This document shows, one piece after another, positions 62,701 to 64,000 of a DNA stretch of 64,000 bases (the stretch's first letter is position 1; each line of letters opens with the position of its first letter). Under the pieces are notes generated by a model that was given only the letters and a program-made list of their open reading frames with translations, was not told the origin of the DNA and searched no databases. The position numbers were made by a program, and so were the translations under genes. Origin of the DNA: Plantago ovata (taxonomy: Eukaryota > Streptophyta > Magnoliopsida > Lamiales > Plantaginaceae); assembly GCA_028274465.1 (NCBI GenBank), contig CM051458.1, positions 34,546,692 through 34,610,691 on the forward strand, read 5' to 3'.

Positions 62701-64000
62701 AGTCGAGCTCCGTAGGTCGAAGAGGATCCTTAGAGGACCTCAGAAGCAAAGCCTTATGATAGAAGACATCAGTGAACTTGATGTCGGTTTATCAGAAGAT
62801 CCCGAGACCTACAAAGAGGCAATAATTGATATTGACTCAGACAAATGGCAAGAGGCCATGGAATTAGAAATGGATTCAATGTACCAGAACCAAGTTTGGA
62901 ACTTGGTAGACTTGCCCCAAGGGGTTAGACCGATTGGGTGCAAATGGGTCTTTAAACGAAAGACAGATGCCGATGGCAAGGTACAGATGCACAAAGCTAG
63001 GCTTGTGGCAAAAGGCTACACGCAAAGGTATGGCATCGATTACGATGAAACCTTTTCACCAGTAGCAAAATTGAAGTCCATTCGAATTCTACTTGCGATA
63101 GCTTCCTACTATGATTATGAAATCTGGCAGATGGATGTAAAGACAGCCTTCCTCAATGGCAACCTTGAGGAAGAGGTCTATATGGTACAGCTGGAAGGTT
63201 TTATTAGTAAAACCAGGCCAACTGCTGTATGCAAATTACAAAGATCCATCTATGGGCTAAAGCAAGCGTCAAGGAGCTGGAATATCCGCTTTGATGAAGC
63301 TGTCAAATCGTTTGACTTCATCAGAAGCAAGGAAGATCCCTGTGTCTATGCGAGACACAGCGACAAAGGAGTTGTTTTCATGATCATTTATGTAGATGAC
63401 ATTTTGATCATGGGAAACAATGTCTCTATGTTAGAAGAGACTAAAGTTTGGTTATCAAGTACCTTCTCGATGAAGGACTTGGGTGAAGCGAACTACATCC
63501 TAGGGATCAAGATCTTTAGAGATAGATCCAAGAGGATGTTGGGATTGACACAGTCCACCTACATCGACAAAATACTGAAGCGTTATAAGATGGACGACTC
63601 AAAGAGAGGCTTTCTCCCAGCTAGGCATGGGATTGTCTTATCAGTTAAGGATGGTCCTAAAACTGATGAAGAAAGAAATGCAATGAGTTGTGTGCCCTAT
63701 GCTTCGGCAGTAGGGTCTATAATGTATGCAATGAATTGCACAAGGCCCGATGTGGCATATGCGCTTAGTGTCACTTGTCGACACCAACAGAATCCAGGAG
63801 TACCTCACTGGACTGCTGTGAAGAACATTATTAAGTACCTTAGACGGACTAAAGAGATGTTCTTGGTGTTTGGTGGAGAACCAGAATTAAAGATGTCTGG
63901 GTATGTCGACGCTGGATTTGAATCAGATCCTGATGACTTTAAGTCACAGACAGGATACGTATTCAAATTGAACGGAGGAGCTGTCTGTTGGAAGAGCTCT
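62701..64000 (+). pseudogene. pol: E10 reverse transcriptase and partial RNase H
   Basis: RT blocks: [20 protein letters not shown] (about 62847), [20 protein letters not shown] (about 63008), [20 protein letters not shown] (about 63133), [20 protein letters not shown] (about 63256) and the catalytic [11 protein letters not shown] (63389-63421). RNase H begins with [19 protein letters not shown] (about 63738) and continues with [20 protein letters not shown] and GGAVCWKSS at the window end. It appears open to the edge. It converts element RNA to DNA, and RNase H removes the template. The remaining RNase H, polypurine tract and 3' LTR lie outside. Confidence 0.92.

Overview
This 64-kb window is plant nuclear DNA, most likely from a large, repeat-rich flowering-plant genome. 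I found no host gene. Almost every base belongs to LTR retrotransposons inserted into one another. The plant assignment rests on the lineages: Tat/Retand-like and Athila-like Ty3/gypsy elements, Tekay/Del-like chromoviruses, and SIRE-like and long-LTR Ty1/copia elements. It also rests on primer-binding sites matching plant tRNA-Asp and initiator tRNA-Met. All elements are treated as fossils.

Layout, outermost first. E0 is a Tat-lineage element on the minus strand (1-2231 and 52482-53312). It is split by E1, a Tat/Retand-like element on the plus strand (2232-52481, LTRs of about 0.86 kb, about 13.8 kb without its passengers). E1 carries gag, protease, RT, RNase H, a second archaeal-type RNase H, integrase and, near its 3' LTR, an antisense coding region with its own TATA box. 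E1 contains E2, a gag-only Tekay-like element (7778-28137, TSD CCGAC), and E7, a minus-strand copia element (31064-47110, TSD GACTC). E2 contains three further insertions: E3, a related Tekay-like LTR (8922-14186, TSD GTTTC), which itself contains E4, a SIRE-like fragment next to an assembly gap; E5, an Athila-like solo LTR (16211-17489, TSD TGTAT); and E6, an Athila-like gag-protease element (18246-24612, TSD CCGAG). E7 contains E8, a second gag-protease element of the E6 family (37873-43946, TSD CCTAC). To the right, the E0 LTR is interrupted by E9, a plus-strand Athila-like element from 53313. E9 is in turn interrupted by E10, a copia element from 56722 that runs off the window. LTR identity judged by eye fits this order: about 93% for E1, 94% for E2, 96-97% for E7, 97-98% for E6 and 98-99% for E8.

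The most interesting signals are non-coding. First, the two diverged copia elements E7 and E10 share an elaborately structured 5' leader: a GC-rich palindrome tract, a tandem array of about 40-47-bp units each carrying a short hairpin, and just before gag a 24-nt hairpin whose stem differs between the elements by two compensatory base-pair changes. Second, all six Athila-like LTRs carry a run of three or four back-to-back palindromes built on GGGGCGGTTCGCCCC, ending about 14 bp upstream of the TATA box. One copia leader palindrome differs from that core at one base of fifteen. Third, E6 and E8 look like a real multi-copy gag-protease-only family with a shared C-terminal basic tail and a shared long 3' non-coding region, not independent deletions.
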